A stretch of DNA of 64,000 bases, taken from LMUY01 sp964245075 (GTDB taxonomy: Bacteria; Pseudomonadota; Alphaproteobacteria; Acetobacterales; Acetobacteraceae). A model generated the notes under the pieces. The model did not search any database and was not told the origin of the DNA. It worked only from the letters and a program-made list of their open reading frames with translations. The stretch spans positions 1 to 64,000 of the forward strand of contig CAXTLC010000011.1 of NCBI GenBank assembly GCA_964245075.1, in the 5' to 3' direction. Of the stretch, positions 51,279 through 59,492 are shown piece after piece. Position numbers and translations under genes: made by a program. Numbering within the stretch: the first letter of the stretch is position 1; the number at the start of each line of letters is the position of its first letter.

Positions 51279-51731
51279 GTGCGCACGGTCGATCTCGGGC
51301 GCACGGCCGCCCAGGCGGAGGTGCTCCGCATCAAGCGCCTTGTCCGCCGCCAGGCCATGCGGGCGGTGTGGGGCGTGGTTGCCGCCGTGTTCCTCATTGC
51401 CGTGCTGGTCATGCTCCACGCCGTCATCTTCGCATTGCTGACCACGGCGCTGTCGCCGCTCTGGGCGACGGTGGTGTTGCTGGTCATCGATCTGCTGATC
51501 GCAATCGTCTTCATCGTGCTTGCCGCCCGCGGAGCACCGGATACCCTGGAGGTCGAGGCCCGGAACATCCGTGACCAGGCCCTCCTGGAAATGCGGGAAA
51601 GCGTGGCCATCAGCGCGATCCTCAGCCCGGTCACGCGGATGGCGTTCCGCTCCGCCGGGCGCAAGAACCTGTGGGGCATGACGTTGGCCGCATTGACGGC
51701 GCGGTTCCTGTCGAGCAACCGGCGCCGGTGA
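51279..51731 (+). CDS. Phage-holin-family (DUF1469-type) membrane protein
   Basis: 150 residues with two strong membrane helices (AVWGVVAAVFLIAVLVMLHAVIF region and LWATVVLLVIDLLIAIVFIVLA region). The flanks are basic: RIKRLVRRQAMR before and FLSSNRRR at the end. Such holin-like proteins regularly follow DUF883 genes and are not phage-derived; no other phage gene is present. GTG start lies 4 bases after the DUF883 stop. The stop overlaps the next start by 4 bases (GTGA). Confidence 0.78.
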   Translation: MRTVDLGRTAAQAEVLRIKRLVRRQAMRAVWGVVAAVFLIAVLVMLHAVIFALLTTALSPLWATVVLLVIDLLIAIVFIVLAARGAPDTLEVEARNIRDQALLEMRESVAISAILSPVTRMAFRSAGRKNLWGMTLAALTARFLSSNRRR

Positions 51732-52741
51732 GCGAAGCCGTCCAACCCACCGTTCTGTCCCGGCGGGACGGCCGGGTTGGGCGCATCACGCTGAACCGGC
51801 CGCGCGCGCTGAACGCGCTCGACCTCGGGATGATCCGCGCCATTGCCGCTGCCTTGGACGAGTGGCGGGATGACCCGGCGGTCCATGCGGTCGTCATCGA
51901 CGGTGCTGGCGGGCGTGCCTTCTGCGCCGGCGGCGATATCCGGGCGGTGCGCGAGGCCAGCCTTGCCGGACGTTCCGACGAGATCGAGACGTTCTTCCGT
52001 GAGGAATATGCCGCCAACCAGGCAATCGCGTGCTATCCCAAGCCATTCATCGCCTTGGTTGACGGCATCTGCATGGGCGGCGGGATCGGCGTGTCCGTGC
52101 ACGGCGCAGCGCGAGTGGCGACCAAGTCCGCTGTTTTCGCGATGCCGGAAACAGGGATCGCATTGTTTCCCGACGTAGGAGCCACTTACATCCTTCCCCG
52201 TTTGCGGGGCCGAGTCGGCATGTACATGGCTCTGACTGGCGCCCGGATGGCCGGGCCGGATGCGGTGTTCGTGGGTCTTGCCACTCATTTCGCCGACCGG
52301 GAAACGATGGCGGGCCTGCCCGGCTCGCTGGCCCAGCACGGTGTGGCTGCGCTGGCGGAAACACACCCCCCGCCTGTTGCGCCGATCGCGGCCCACATGG
52401 ATGCGATAGACCACTGCTTCAGCGCTGGCAGCGTGGCCGAGATCGTGGAACGGCTCGGCGCAGCCAAGACGGAGTGGTCCCGCGAAACGCTCGCCACGTT
52501 GCGCAGCATGTCGCCCAGCGCCGTGTCGTGGACGTTCGAGATAGTCCGCGCCGGGGCGCGACGCACCCTGCCCCAATGCCTGGCCGCAGAACTGGCGCTG
52601 ACCCGCCACGTCACGCGCCATCCGGATTTCGCCGAGGGCGTGCGCGCGATGGTGGTGGACAAGGACCGCCACCCCCGTTGGCTCCCCGCGACGTTGGAAG
52701 ACGTCGACCCAGCCATGATCCGGAAAATATTTGAGCAATGA
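51728..52741 (+). CDS. 3-hydroxyisobutyryl-CoA hydrolase (enoyl-CoA hydratase superfamily)
   Basis: Valine-catabolism thioesterase, 337 residues. Oxyanion and CoA segments: RAFCAGGDIRAVREA and DGICMGGGIGVSVHG. The catalytic acids are Glu141 and Asp149 in MPETGIALFPDVGATYILPR. The C-terminal signature HPDFAEGVRAMVVDKDRHPRW marks hydrolase rather than hydratase. GTG start overlaps the holin-like gene by 4 bases. It stands directly before the decayed leucine-degradation locus, so the region once handled both branched-chain amino acids (inference). Confidence 0.88.
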   Translation: MSEAVQPTVLSRRDGRVGRITLNRPRALNALDLGMIRAIAAALDEWRDDPAVHAVVIDGAGGRAFCAGGDIRAVREASLAGRSDEIETFFREEYAANQAIACYPKPFIALVDGICMGGGIGVSVHGAARVATKSAVFAMPETGIALFPDVGATYILPRLRGRVGMYMALTGARMAGPDAVFVGLATHFADRETMAGLPGSLAQHGVAALAETHPPPVAPIAAHMDAIDHCFSAGSVAEIVERLGAAKTEWSRETLATLRSMSPSAVSWTFEIVRAGARRTLPQCLAAELALTRHVTRHPDFAEGVRAMVVDKDRHPRWLPATLEDVDPAMIRKIFEQ

Positions 52742-53243
52742 CCGCCATCCAGTTGCTCCCCTTCTTTCCGGACGGGAGCAAAGCGAGGAACGTCGCGCCC
52801 CGGCATACATAGCGGGACGGCCATCCCGTAACGGGACCGTGCTGCCTCGGCTTGAGAGGCTATTGCGGCTTGGCCGAACGCCAGCGGAACGAAGCCGTCG
52901 CCAAGTTCGGCTGGAGGGGCTTGGGCACCGAGCGTCGTCCGCACACTGCCGAGGACGCGCCAGCCAGCCTCGGCCATCCACGCCGCCCTTTGACGCCGAT
53001 CGTCCATGGCCTTGTCCTGCGTCCCGAGTCTGCATCCCGGGAAGGCCAGCCCCGCCCGGCGGGGGTTCCGTGCCTGCCGGGACTGGGTGGCGTCGCGTCC
53101 ATGGGCGCCTTCAGCAGGCCGTTCCCGAAAGCGCGCGGCCTGTCCCGATTGATCAGCGACGCCCACGTCGGCACCCTCGCGAAGGGCAAACCGGGCGCGA
53201 GGCCGGACGTGACGGGAATGCAGACACGGGTGGCTAGGCGCGG
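52742..53243. other. About 500 bases of unassigned DNA
   Basis: Between the 3-hydroxyisobutyryl-CoA hydrolase gene and the isovaleryl-CoA dehydrogenase remnant. Open frames on both strands show no recognisable domain, and no acyl-CoA dehydrogenase catalytic motif can be found. It occupies the place of the body of the lost dehydrogenase gene, so it is either badly decayed coding sequence or foreign DNA that replaced it. No inverted terminal repeats are evident. Confidence 0.5.
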
Positions 53244-53328
53244 CAGTTGCTGGCCGAGATCGCCCGCCGGCACCAGCGAGATCCGCCGCACGCTCATCGG
53301 CCGCGAGCTGCCCGGCGAAACTGCCTAG
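53244..53328 (+). pseudogene. C-terminal remnant of isovaleryl-CoA dehydrogenase (liuA)
   Basis: The last 18 codons read AGTSEIRRTLIGRELPGETA then TAG, matching the conserved end of isovaleryl-CoA dehydrogenase (family: EIGAGTSEIRRMLIGRELFNETA). Just upstream the nucleotides still encode LLAEI in another frame, matching the ...LLRDAKLYEI... part with a deletion and a frameshift. Everything before is unrecognisable. Its position, 74 bases before mccB, is where liuA belongs. No start codon with a useful open frame remains, so it cannot make an enzyme. Confidence 0.75.
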
Positions 53329-53402
53329 GGAAGCGTGCATATGCCGAAGACCAAGCCGCAGGCCCAGCCTCAACCAGCCATGCTGCGCAGCGGGGCATCG
53401 CC

Positions 53403-55037
53403 ATGCCGGTAATCGACACGCTTGTCGACGATCGGTCCGAAGGCTCCCGGGCCAATGCACGGCAGATGGACGGGCTGGTTGCGGGGCTGGCCGCCGAGGT
53501 CGAGCGCATCCGCCAGGGCGGCGGCGCGCGGTCACGCGAGCGGCACGTGGGGCGGGGCAAGCTTCTACCCCGAGACCGTGTCGGCGCGCTGATCGATCCC
53601 GGTAGTCCGTTCCTCGAACTCAGCCAGATGGCCGCGCACGGCATGTACGGCAACGAGGTTCCGGCGGCCGGGATCATCACCGGAATCGGCCGGGTCGCGG
53701 GCCGGGAATGCGTGATCGTCGTCAACGACGCAACGGTGAAAGGCGGCACCTACTACCCGGTCTCGGTGAAGAAGCACCTCCGCGCGCAGGAAATCGCCGC
53801 GCAGAACAACCTGCCGTGCATCTACCTCGTCGACAGCGGCGGCGCCAACCTGCCGAACCAGGACGACGTGTTTCCCGACCGCGAGCATTTCGGCCGCATC
53901 TTCTTCAACCAAGCCACCATGTCGGCGCGCGGCATCCCGCAGGTGGCGGTGGTCATGGGTTCCTGCACTGCGGGGGGCGCCTACATCCCAGCCATGTCGG
54001 ACGAAAGCATCATTGTCCGCAACCAGGGCACCATCTTCCTGGGCGGGCCGCCGCTGGTGAAGGCGGCCACTGGCGAGGTCGTGAGCGCCGAGGAGCTGGG
54101 CGGCGGCGACCTGCACAGCCGCACCTCCGGCGTCACCGACCACCTCGCGGACAGCGACGCCCACGCGCTGGGCATCGCGCGGTCCATCGTGGGTCGGTTC
54201 GGCAAGCCGCGCGGAGCGGTGGTCGACCGCGCAGCCCCGCGGCCGCCGCTGTACGACCCGGCGGGGCTGGGCGGGGTCGTGCCCGCCGACCCCCGGGAGC
54301 AGTACGACGTGCGGGAGGTGATCGCCCGGATCGTTGACGGGTCGGAACTGGACGAGTTCAAGCAGCTCTACGGCACCACGCTCGTGACCGGCTTCGCGCG
54401 GATCTGGGGCTACCCAGTGGGGATCGTGGCGAACAACGGCATCCTGTTCGGCGAGAGCGCGCAGAAGGGCGCGCACTTCATCGAGCTGTGCAGCCAGCGC
54501 GGCGTCCCGCTCGTGTTCCTCCAGAACATCACCGGCTTCATGGTCGGCCGGAAGTACGAGGCCGGCGGCATCGCCAAGGATGGGGCGAAGCTGGTCGCCG
54601 CCGTCGCCACCACGCAGGTCCCAAAGTTCACGGTGATCATCGGCGGCTCGTTCGGCGCAGGCAACTATGGCATGTGCGGCCGGGCCTACTCGCCGCGCTT
54701 CCTGTGGATGTGGCCCAACGCCCGCATCTCCGTCATGGGCGGCAGCCAGGCGGCAAGCGTGCTGGCGACCCTGCGGCGTGACGCCGTGGAAGCGCAAGGT
54801 AAGTCCTGGTCCACGGAGGAGGAGGCAGCGTTCAAGGCCCCGATCGCGGCGCAGTACGAGGAGCAGGGCCACCCCTACTACGCGTCCGCCCGCATCTGGG
54901 ACGACGGCGTGATCCCGCCGGCAGACACCCGCATGGTGCTCGGCCTGGGACTGGCGGCCAGCATGAACGCGCCGTTCGAGGCATGGCCGGCCGCGCGCCA
55001 GGATGGCGGGTCGCGGTTCGGCGTGTTCCGGATGTGA
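53403..55037 (+). CDS. liuB: Methylcrotonyl-CoA carboxylase beta (carboxyltransferase) subunit
   Basis: 544 residues, full length. It transfers CO2 from biotin to 3-methylcrotonyl-CoA in leucine breakdown. MccB-specific stretches are YLVDSGGANLPNQDDVFPDR, MGSCTAGGAYIPAMSDESII, FLQNITGFMVGRKYEAGGIA and FGAGNYGMCGRAYSPRFLWM. The ATG giving MPVIDTLVDDRSEGS is chosen; the frame is open upstream only through the liuA remnant. Reading frame and key residues look intact despite the decay of neighbours. It is followed 11 bases later by the truncated hydratase and then by the alpha subunit. Confidence 0.94.
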   Translation: MPVIDTLVDDRSEGSRANARQMDGLVAGLAAEVERIRQGGGARSRERHVGRGKLLPRDRVGALIDPGSPFLELSQMAAHGMYGNEVPAAGIITGIGRVAGRECVIVVNDATVKGGTYYPVSVKKHLRAQEIAAQNNLPCIYLVDSGGANLPNQDDVFPDREHFGRIFFNQATMSARGIPQVAVVMGSCTAGGAYIPAMSDESIIVRNQGTIFLGGPPLVKAATGEVVSAEELGGGDLHSRTSGVTDHLADSDAHALGIARSIVGRFGKPRGAVVDRAAPRPPLYDPAGLGGVVPADPREQYDVREVIARIVDGSELDEFKQLYGTTLVTGFARIWGYPVGIVANNGILFGESAQKGAHFIELCSQRGVPLVFLQNITGFMVGRKYEAGGIAKDGAKLVAAVATTQVPKFTVIIGGSFGAGNYGMCGRAYSPRFLWMWPNARISVMGGSQAASVLATLRRDAVEAQGKSWSTEEEAAFKAPIAAQYEEQGHPYYASARIWDDGVIPPADTRMVLGLGLAASMNAPFEAWPAARQDGGSRFGVFRM

Positions 55038-55048
55038 TAGGGGGACGG

Positions 55049-55315
55049 ATGGGCGCACTTCTCCAGGCGGCATGGGCGGACGGGCTGCCGGACGCGCGGG
55101 ACCGCATCGAGTCCGACCTGCTGAAAGGCAGCCCGGCGGCGCAGGCCGACGCGAAGGCAGTGGCGCTCCTCATCCGAAGCGGGCCGATCGGCGACGCGGC
55201 GATCGCGGAAACGCGCTGCCGCACAGCCGCGCGCCGAACGCCCCCGGACGTGTTGGAAGGGGTGGCGGCATTCCCGGGTGAGCGGCAACCCGCCTGGTGT
55301 GAGGTGGCGCCATGA
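55049..55315 (+). pseudogene. Truncated methylglutaconyl-CoA hydratase (liuC), C-terminal third only
   Basis: 88 codons with their own ATG and a good AGGGGG ribosome site. The translation (DRIESDLLKGSPAAQADAK, GPIGDAAIAETRCRTAARR, LEGVAAFPGERQPAW) matches the last part of LiuC-type enoyl-CoA hydratases, which normally are about 265 residues. The crotonase core with the oxyanion-hole and catalytic Glu residues is missing, so no hydratase activity is possible. A clean internal deletion that kept the start region fits. The short frame is still open and coupled to mccA (4-base overlap), so it may persist because it feeds ribosomes to the next gene. Confidence 0.75.
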
Positions 55316-57294
55316 TGTTCGGCTCGATCCTGGTCGCCAACCGCGGCGAGATTGCCTGCCGCGTCATGGCCACCGCCCGCCGGATGGGGCTGCGGACGGT
55401 CGCCGTTTATTCGGAAGCCGACCGGGATGCGCTGCATGTCGCGACCGCCGACGAGGCCCACGCGATCGGCCCGGCCGCCGCCAGGGAAAGCTACCTTCGC
55501 GGCGACGCCATCATCGCCGCCGCCAAGGCGTCCGGGGCGGAAGCGGTCCATCCCGGCTATGGATTCCTCAGCGAGAACGCGGAGTTTGCCGAGGCCTGTG
55601 CGGCCGCCGGCCTGCTGTTCATCGGACCGCCGCCCCCATCCATCCGCGCCATGGGCAGCAAGAGTGCCGCGAAGGCGCTGATGGGCCGGGCCGGGGTGCC
55701 GCTGGTGCCGGGCTACCATGGGGAGGACCAGGACGCGGCCCGGCTACAGGCGGAGGCGGCCCGCATCGGCTTTCCCGCGCTGATCAAGGCCAGTGCCGGC
55801 GGCGGCGGCAAGGGCATGCGCGTGGTTGACCGGGAGGAGGACTTCGCCGCCGCGCTCGGCTTGGCCAAGAGCGAGGCCCGGGCCGCGTTCGGCGACGACC
55901 AGGTGCTCGTGGAGCGCTACCTGACCCGGCCGCGTCACATCGAGGTCCAGGTGTTCGCCGACACCCACGGCAACGTCGTGCACCTGTTCGAACGCGACTG
56001 CTCCATCCAGCGTCGGCATCAGAAGGTGGTGGAGGAGGCGCCGGCGCCGGGGATGGACCCTGCGCGACGGGCGGCGATGGGGCGGGCTGCCTGCGACGCC
56101 GCGAGCGCGATCGGCTATGTCGGCGCCGGCACGGTCGAGTTCATCGCCGAGGGCGAGGAATTCTTCTTCATGGAGATGAACACCCGGCTGCAGGTCGAAC
56201 ATCCGGTGACGGAGATGATCACCGGGCAAGATCTGGTGGAATGGCAGCTGCGCGTGGCCGCCGGGGAGCGGCTGCCGCTGCTGCAAGAGGACCTGACGAT
56301 CCGCGGCCATGCCGTGGAGGTCCGGGTCTACGCCGAGGACCCGTCGCGCGCCTTCGTTCCCAGCGTTGGCCGGCTGTCCCGGCTGCGGCAGCCGAGAGGA
56401 GGCAACGGGGTCCGCGTCGACTCCGGCGTGCGGGAAGGTGACGAGATCACCATCCACTACGACCCCATGATCGCCAAGCTGATCGCCTGGGGCGAAACCC
56501 GGGCGGAGGCGGTTGGCCGCCTGTCCGTCGCGCTGCAAGGCTACGAGGTGGTCGGGGTGCAGACCAACCTGGACCTGCTGCGGTCCATCGCCGCCCACCC
56601 TGCCTTCCGCGCGGCGGAGCTGGACACCGGCTTCATCGGGCGCCACCCGGAGGTGCTGGGGACTGCCGGGGACGCGCGATTGCCGCCAGCAGCGATTGCC
56701 GCCGTGCTGTCCGAACTGCTCCAGGCCGAGGCCGGAGCGGCGCTGGCGGCCGATCCGTGGTCGCCGTGGTCGACGAGCACCGCCTGGCGGCTGAACGGCA
56801 CCGGATACCGTGACGTGATCCTGAAGGGTAGGGGGACCGAGTATGCGGTGCGCGTCCGCCCTGAAGGCGAGGGGGCGTTCGGCATGACCCTTGATGGGCG
56901 GTCCCACGCGGTGCGGCGCGGCACGGGCGGGTTGCTGGTGGTCGATGGCGTCGCGCGGCGCATCCCGGTCGCCAGGGGCGGGGAATGGACGGCGATCCTG
57001 GATGGCGTGAACTGGCCCGTCGCGGTGGTGGACCCCCTGGCGCCCTCGGCGGCCGAGCGGGTGGGAGGCGACCGGCTGCTGGCGCCGATGCCGGGCATGG
57101 TGGTCCTGGTCGGTGCCGAACGGGGGGCCGCGGTCAAGCGCGGGGACGTGATGGTGGTCATGGAGGCGATGAAGACGCAGATGCGCCTGGTGGCATCGCG
57201 CGACGCCGTGGTGGAGGCCGTCCGGGCACGCGCCGGCGAGCAGGTGCAGGACGGGGCCGAACTCGTCCGCTTCAAGCCTGCGGCGGCGCCCTGA
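55312..57294 (+). CDS. liuD: Methylcrotonyl-CoA carboxylase alpha (biotin carboxylase/carrier) subunit
   Basis: 660 residues. Biotin carboxylase domain: ILVANRGEIACRVMATARRMG, ATP-grasp loop KASAGGGGKGMRVV, QRRHQKVVEEAPAP and MEMNTRLQVEHPVTEMITG. A linker and a C-terminal biotinyl domain follow, with acceptor Lys621 in VVMEAMKTQMRL; the usual tetrapeptide is AMKM, here AMKT. Pairs with the beta subunit at 53403-55037. Starts within the end of the truncated hydratase (4-base overlap). The birA gene at 37674-38387 would modify it. Intact and of normal length, yet its pathway partners on both sides are relics. Confidence 0.93.
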   Translation: MMFGSILVANRGEIACRVMATARRMGLRTVAVYSEADRDALHVATADEAHAIGPAAARESYLRGDAIIAAAKASGAEAVHPGYGFLSENAEFAEACAAAGLLFIGPPPPSIRAMGSKSAAKALMGRAGVPLVPGYHGEDQDAARLQAEAARIGFPALIKASAGGGGKGMRVVDREEDFAAALGLAKSEARAAFGDDQVLVERYLTRPRHIEVQVFADTHGNVVHLFERDCSIQRRHQKVVEEAPAPGMDPARRAAMGRAACDAASAIGYVGAGTVEFIAEGEEFFFMEMNTRLQVEHPVTEMITGQDLVEWQLRVAAGERLPLLQEDLTIRGHAVEVRVYAEDPSRAFVPSVGRLSRLRQPRGGNGVRVDSGVREGDEITIHYDPMIAKLIAWGETRAEAVGRLSVALQGYEVVGVQTNLDLLRSIAAHPAFRAAELDTGFIGRHPEVLGTAGDARLPPAAIAAVLSELLQAEAGAALAADPWSPWSTSTAWRLNGTGYRDVILKGRGTEYAVRVRPEGEGAFGMTLDGRSHAVRRGTGGLLVVDGVARRIPVARGGEWTAILDGVNWPVAVVDPLAPSAAERVGGDRLLAPMPGMVVLVGAERGAAVKRGDVMVVMEAMKTQMRLVASRDAVVEAVRARAGEQVQDGAELVRFKPAAAP

Positions 57295-57330
57295 GCCTGC
57301 CCGGCAGGTCCGCCGCTACCAAGGGACCGT

Positions 57331-57364
57331 GGCGCCCGCCGCCGTGTCCGCCACGGCGGGCGCC
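57331..57364 (+). terminator. Strong G+C hairpin after mccA, between convergent genes
   Basis: GGCGCCCGCC pairs perfectly with GGCGGGCGCC (10 bp) around a 14-base loop that can itself pair GTG/CAC. It lies 37 bases after the mccA stop and before the convergent hydrolase. No T-run follows. It partly covers the upstream edge of the HMG-CoA lyase remnant. Confidence 0.55.
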
Positions 57365-57450
57365 TCGCGGCCATGGGCCGCTACGAGGTGTCTCTGGGCG
57401 ACACGATCAAAGCCAGGACCCGGCCGCCACTGGCGGCCCGGCGAAGGCTG
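57361..57450 (+). pseudogene. Short remnant of hydroxymethylglutaryl-CoA lyase (liuE)
   Basis: The frame starting at 57361 reads RLAAMGRYEVSLGDTI, matching the LxxMGCYEVSLGDTIGVG motif of HMG-CoA lyase, with Cys changed to Arg and the homology ending right after DTI. The flanks are unrecognisable and the convergent hydrolase gene ends 14 bases later. It sits directly after mccA, where liuE is found in liu operons. At about 16 matching residues this is a relic of a lyase normally near 300 residues. Confidence 0.65.
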
Positions 57451-57463
57451 CGTGCCGTATCAA

Positions 57464-59206
57464 TCACCGCCGACGCTGGATCGGTAGATGCAGGTAGGAC
57501 GCATGCTCGCCCCCGGTGTGAACGACATGCTGGCCGCTGTTGGCTCCCGCATATTCCTCGATCGCCGGCATCATGGCGCCGAGGAGATTGCGGGAACTGA
57601 TGACGAAGCGCAGCTGCTCGCCGGGGTAGAACGCGAGACCGACCGGCAGAAGGTCGATCTCGATGTCCACGATCTGGCCGGGAGCGAGTTTCTCCACCCG
57701 GTCAAAGCTGTGCGCGGGCACCTCGCTGGTCGCCAGCTTCTCGTCCAGGCGACGAGCGGAGACGCGCAGGCGGCCGTCGGATCCCTTGTAACGCAGGATC
57801 GTCGCCCCGTGGTCGGTGAGGTCGTGAACCATCGCCTTCTGGTTCGGAACGGTGAACGCCTGAAGCGGCGTGCCGTGCTTGTCCAGCTTCTGCACGAGCA
57901 CGAACAGGTCCATGTCATCGGCATCCCGAGCCTCGACCCACAGGTGCGCCTTCGGGTAGCCGACCATCACCGTCTCTTCGTCGAAGCGGGTGATGAACGA
58001 CACTGCGCCGGGATTGGCTGCGACAACGTAGGCAACAGGAAGCTCTGCCGTGGGCGGGTCAACTGCCAGGGTGCGCGAACGGCCGTCGAGGTAGTACTTC
58101 GTCGCGGTGACATCGGCTGGCGGGAACTGGTCGGCGGCGAGGGCGACGCGGTCGCCGCCTTCGAGGTCGAGCACGGAGTAGCGCACCCGCGGGGTCCGCT
58201 TCCAATCGTTGTCTTGGCTTTTCAGGTAGCAGTCGAAGAAGCGGAGCAGGTCGCTCCGGTTGTCCTCGTCGTAGTAGTCCGGCCATTCCTGGGTGTTGTG
58301 GACGCGCAGCCACTTGTCCTTCGAGGCGATGCGCCGCCAAGCGCGGAACGTGCCGGCAGTGTGAAGCGTGTTCGAGTAGCTGGCTACCACGTAGGCGGGC
58401 GCCGTGATGCGGTCGAACTCGGGGATCTTGTTCTCCCACAGGTCGTTGACCAGCGGGTACCGCCTGGCCTCCGCCAGGATGTCCTCCTTCTGGTTCTTCC
58501 CGAAGAAGCTGCCTTCCTGCAGGAGCCGGGCGAACCCGGTGTCCGGCATGCCACCGCGCATCACGAGGTCGCGGTAGGCATCGCTGACGCCCTCCCACGG
58601 GTTGATGGCGGCGAGATGCGGCGGCTGCTCGGCCGCCGTGAACCATTGCGTTGCCGCAAGATAGGACGTTCCGCTCATCCCGACCTTGCCGCTGCACCAG
58701 CTTTGCTCTGCCAGCCACTCGATGATGTCGTAGCCGTCGCGGCCTTCCTGGCGGTCCCAGATCACGGAGTCGCCTTCGCAATCGACCGTGCCGCGCATGT
58801 CGGGGTTACAGATGGCGTAGCCCTGGGCCACCCAGAAGGCGGGGTCGGGAGCCTCGAACTTCGCGAGGCCTGAAACGACGTTGTTGTTCAAACCGACAAG
58901 GCCGAACACGCCCATGACGCTGGGCGAGGTGCCTTGGCCCTTCCCATACGGGCTGTAGGCCACGATGACGGGCACCTTCTCCGCCCCGACCGGGCGGAAC
59001 ACGTCGACGTAAACCGTCACCCCGTCGCGCAACTGCACCGGGACGTCCTTCTCGAACAGGATGTCCACCGGAATAGGCCGGAACGGAGGCGCGATCTGGT
59101 AGCCCGCCTTGAGGATGCGGGTGCCCGGATCGATTGCGGTCAGGATGCCGGTGCGTGAGGCCGGGAGTGGACCGGAGGGGATGTAGATCTTCTTGTCATC
59201 GCTCAC
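57464..59206 (-). CDS. CocE/NonD-family hydrolase (X-Pro dipeptidyl-peptidase-like)
   Basis: 580-residue serine hydrolase. The catalytic Ser178 is in VGMSGTSYLAATQW, and AICNPDMRGTVDCEGDSVIW and EWLAEQSWCSGKVG are typical of the group. The second half is the jelly-roll C-terminal domain (PPADVTATKYYLDGRSRTL, LPVGLAFYPGEQLRFVISS). No signal peptide. GTG start follows AAAGGAG at 8 bases. Known members hydrolyse esters or amides; the substrate here is not predictable. Convergent with the mcc genes and 14 bases from the lyase relic, so it may have arrived during the rearrangement that destroyed that gene (inference). Confidence 0.88.
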   Translation of the reverse strand: MSDDKKIYIPSGPLPASRTGILTAIDPGTRILKAGYQIAPPFRPIPVDILFEKDVPVQLRDGVTVYVDVFRPVGAEKVPVIVAYSPYGKGQGTSPSVMGVFGLVGLNNNVVSGLAKFEAPDPAFWVAQGYAICNPDMRGTVDCEGDSVIWDRQEGRDGYDIIEWLAEQSWCSGKVGMSGTSYLAATQWFTAAEQPPHLAAINPWEGVSDAYRDLVMRGGMPDTGFARLLQEGSFFGKNQKEDILAEARRYPLVNDLWENKIPEFDRITAPAYVVASYSNTLHTAGTFRAWRRIASKDKWLRVHNTQEWPDYYDEDNRSDLLRFFDCYLKSQDNDWKRTPRVRYSVLDLEGGDRVALAADQFPPADVTATKYYLDGRSRTLAVDPPTAELPVAYVVAANPGAVSFITRFDEETVMVGYPKAHLWVEARDADDMDLFVLVQKLDKHGTPLQAFTVPNQKAMVHDLTDHGATILRYKGSDGRLRVSARRLDEKLATSEVPAHSFDRVEKLAPGQIVDIEIDLLPVGLAFYPGEQLRFVISSRNLLGAMMPAIEEYAGANSGQHVVHTGGEHASYLHLPIQRRR

Positions 59207-59492
59207 CCGAGAGGCTCCTTTGGTCGTACCATCCGCGGACCAGCCGAACGTCAACGCCGGCACCGCCCGGCATGACCATATACTGGCAAGCTTCGGAGGC
59301 GAAACAGGCTTCGTGGCTTGCGGCTCCGGACGCCCGTGGCTTGCAGCCCGGCAGGCCGCGTCGCGGTCGCACATGAACGCGCAACCCACGCCGGATTGCC
59401 CGCCAGCGCCTTGGAACCGTCACGCCGCCGCGGCATTGCATGAAAGCGCGCCGCGCGTGCCTGTCCATCCTTGACACGAAGGAAACCAGACC

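Noticed and set aside
51279..51731. Phage remnant, because of the holin-like protein
   Set aside because: No capsid, tail, integrase or lysin genes nearby. Holin-like proteins of this type are ordinary partners of DUF883 genes.
52860..53297. A 145-codon minus-strand frame in the unassigned region
   Set aside because: Overlaps the isovaleryl-CoA dehydrogenase relic on the other strand, shows no domain or ribosome site, and its composition is Arg/Pro/Gly-rich as in other shadow frames.
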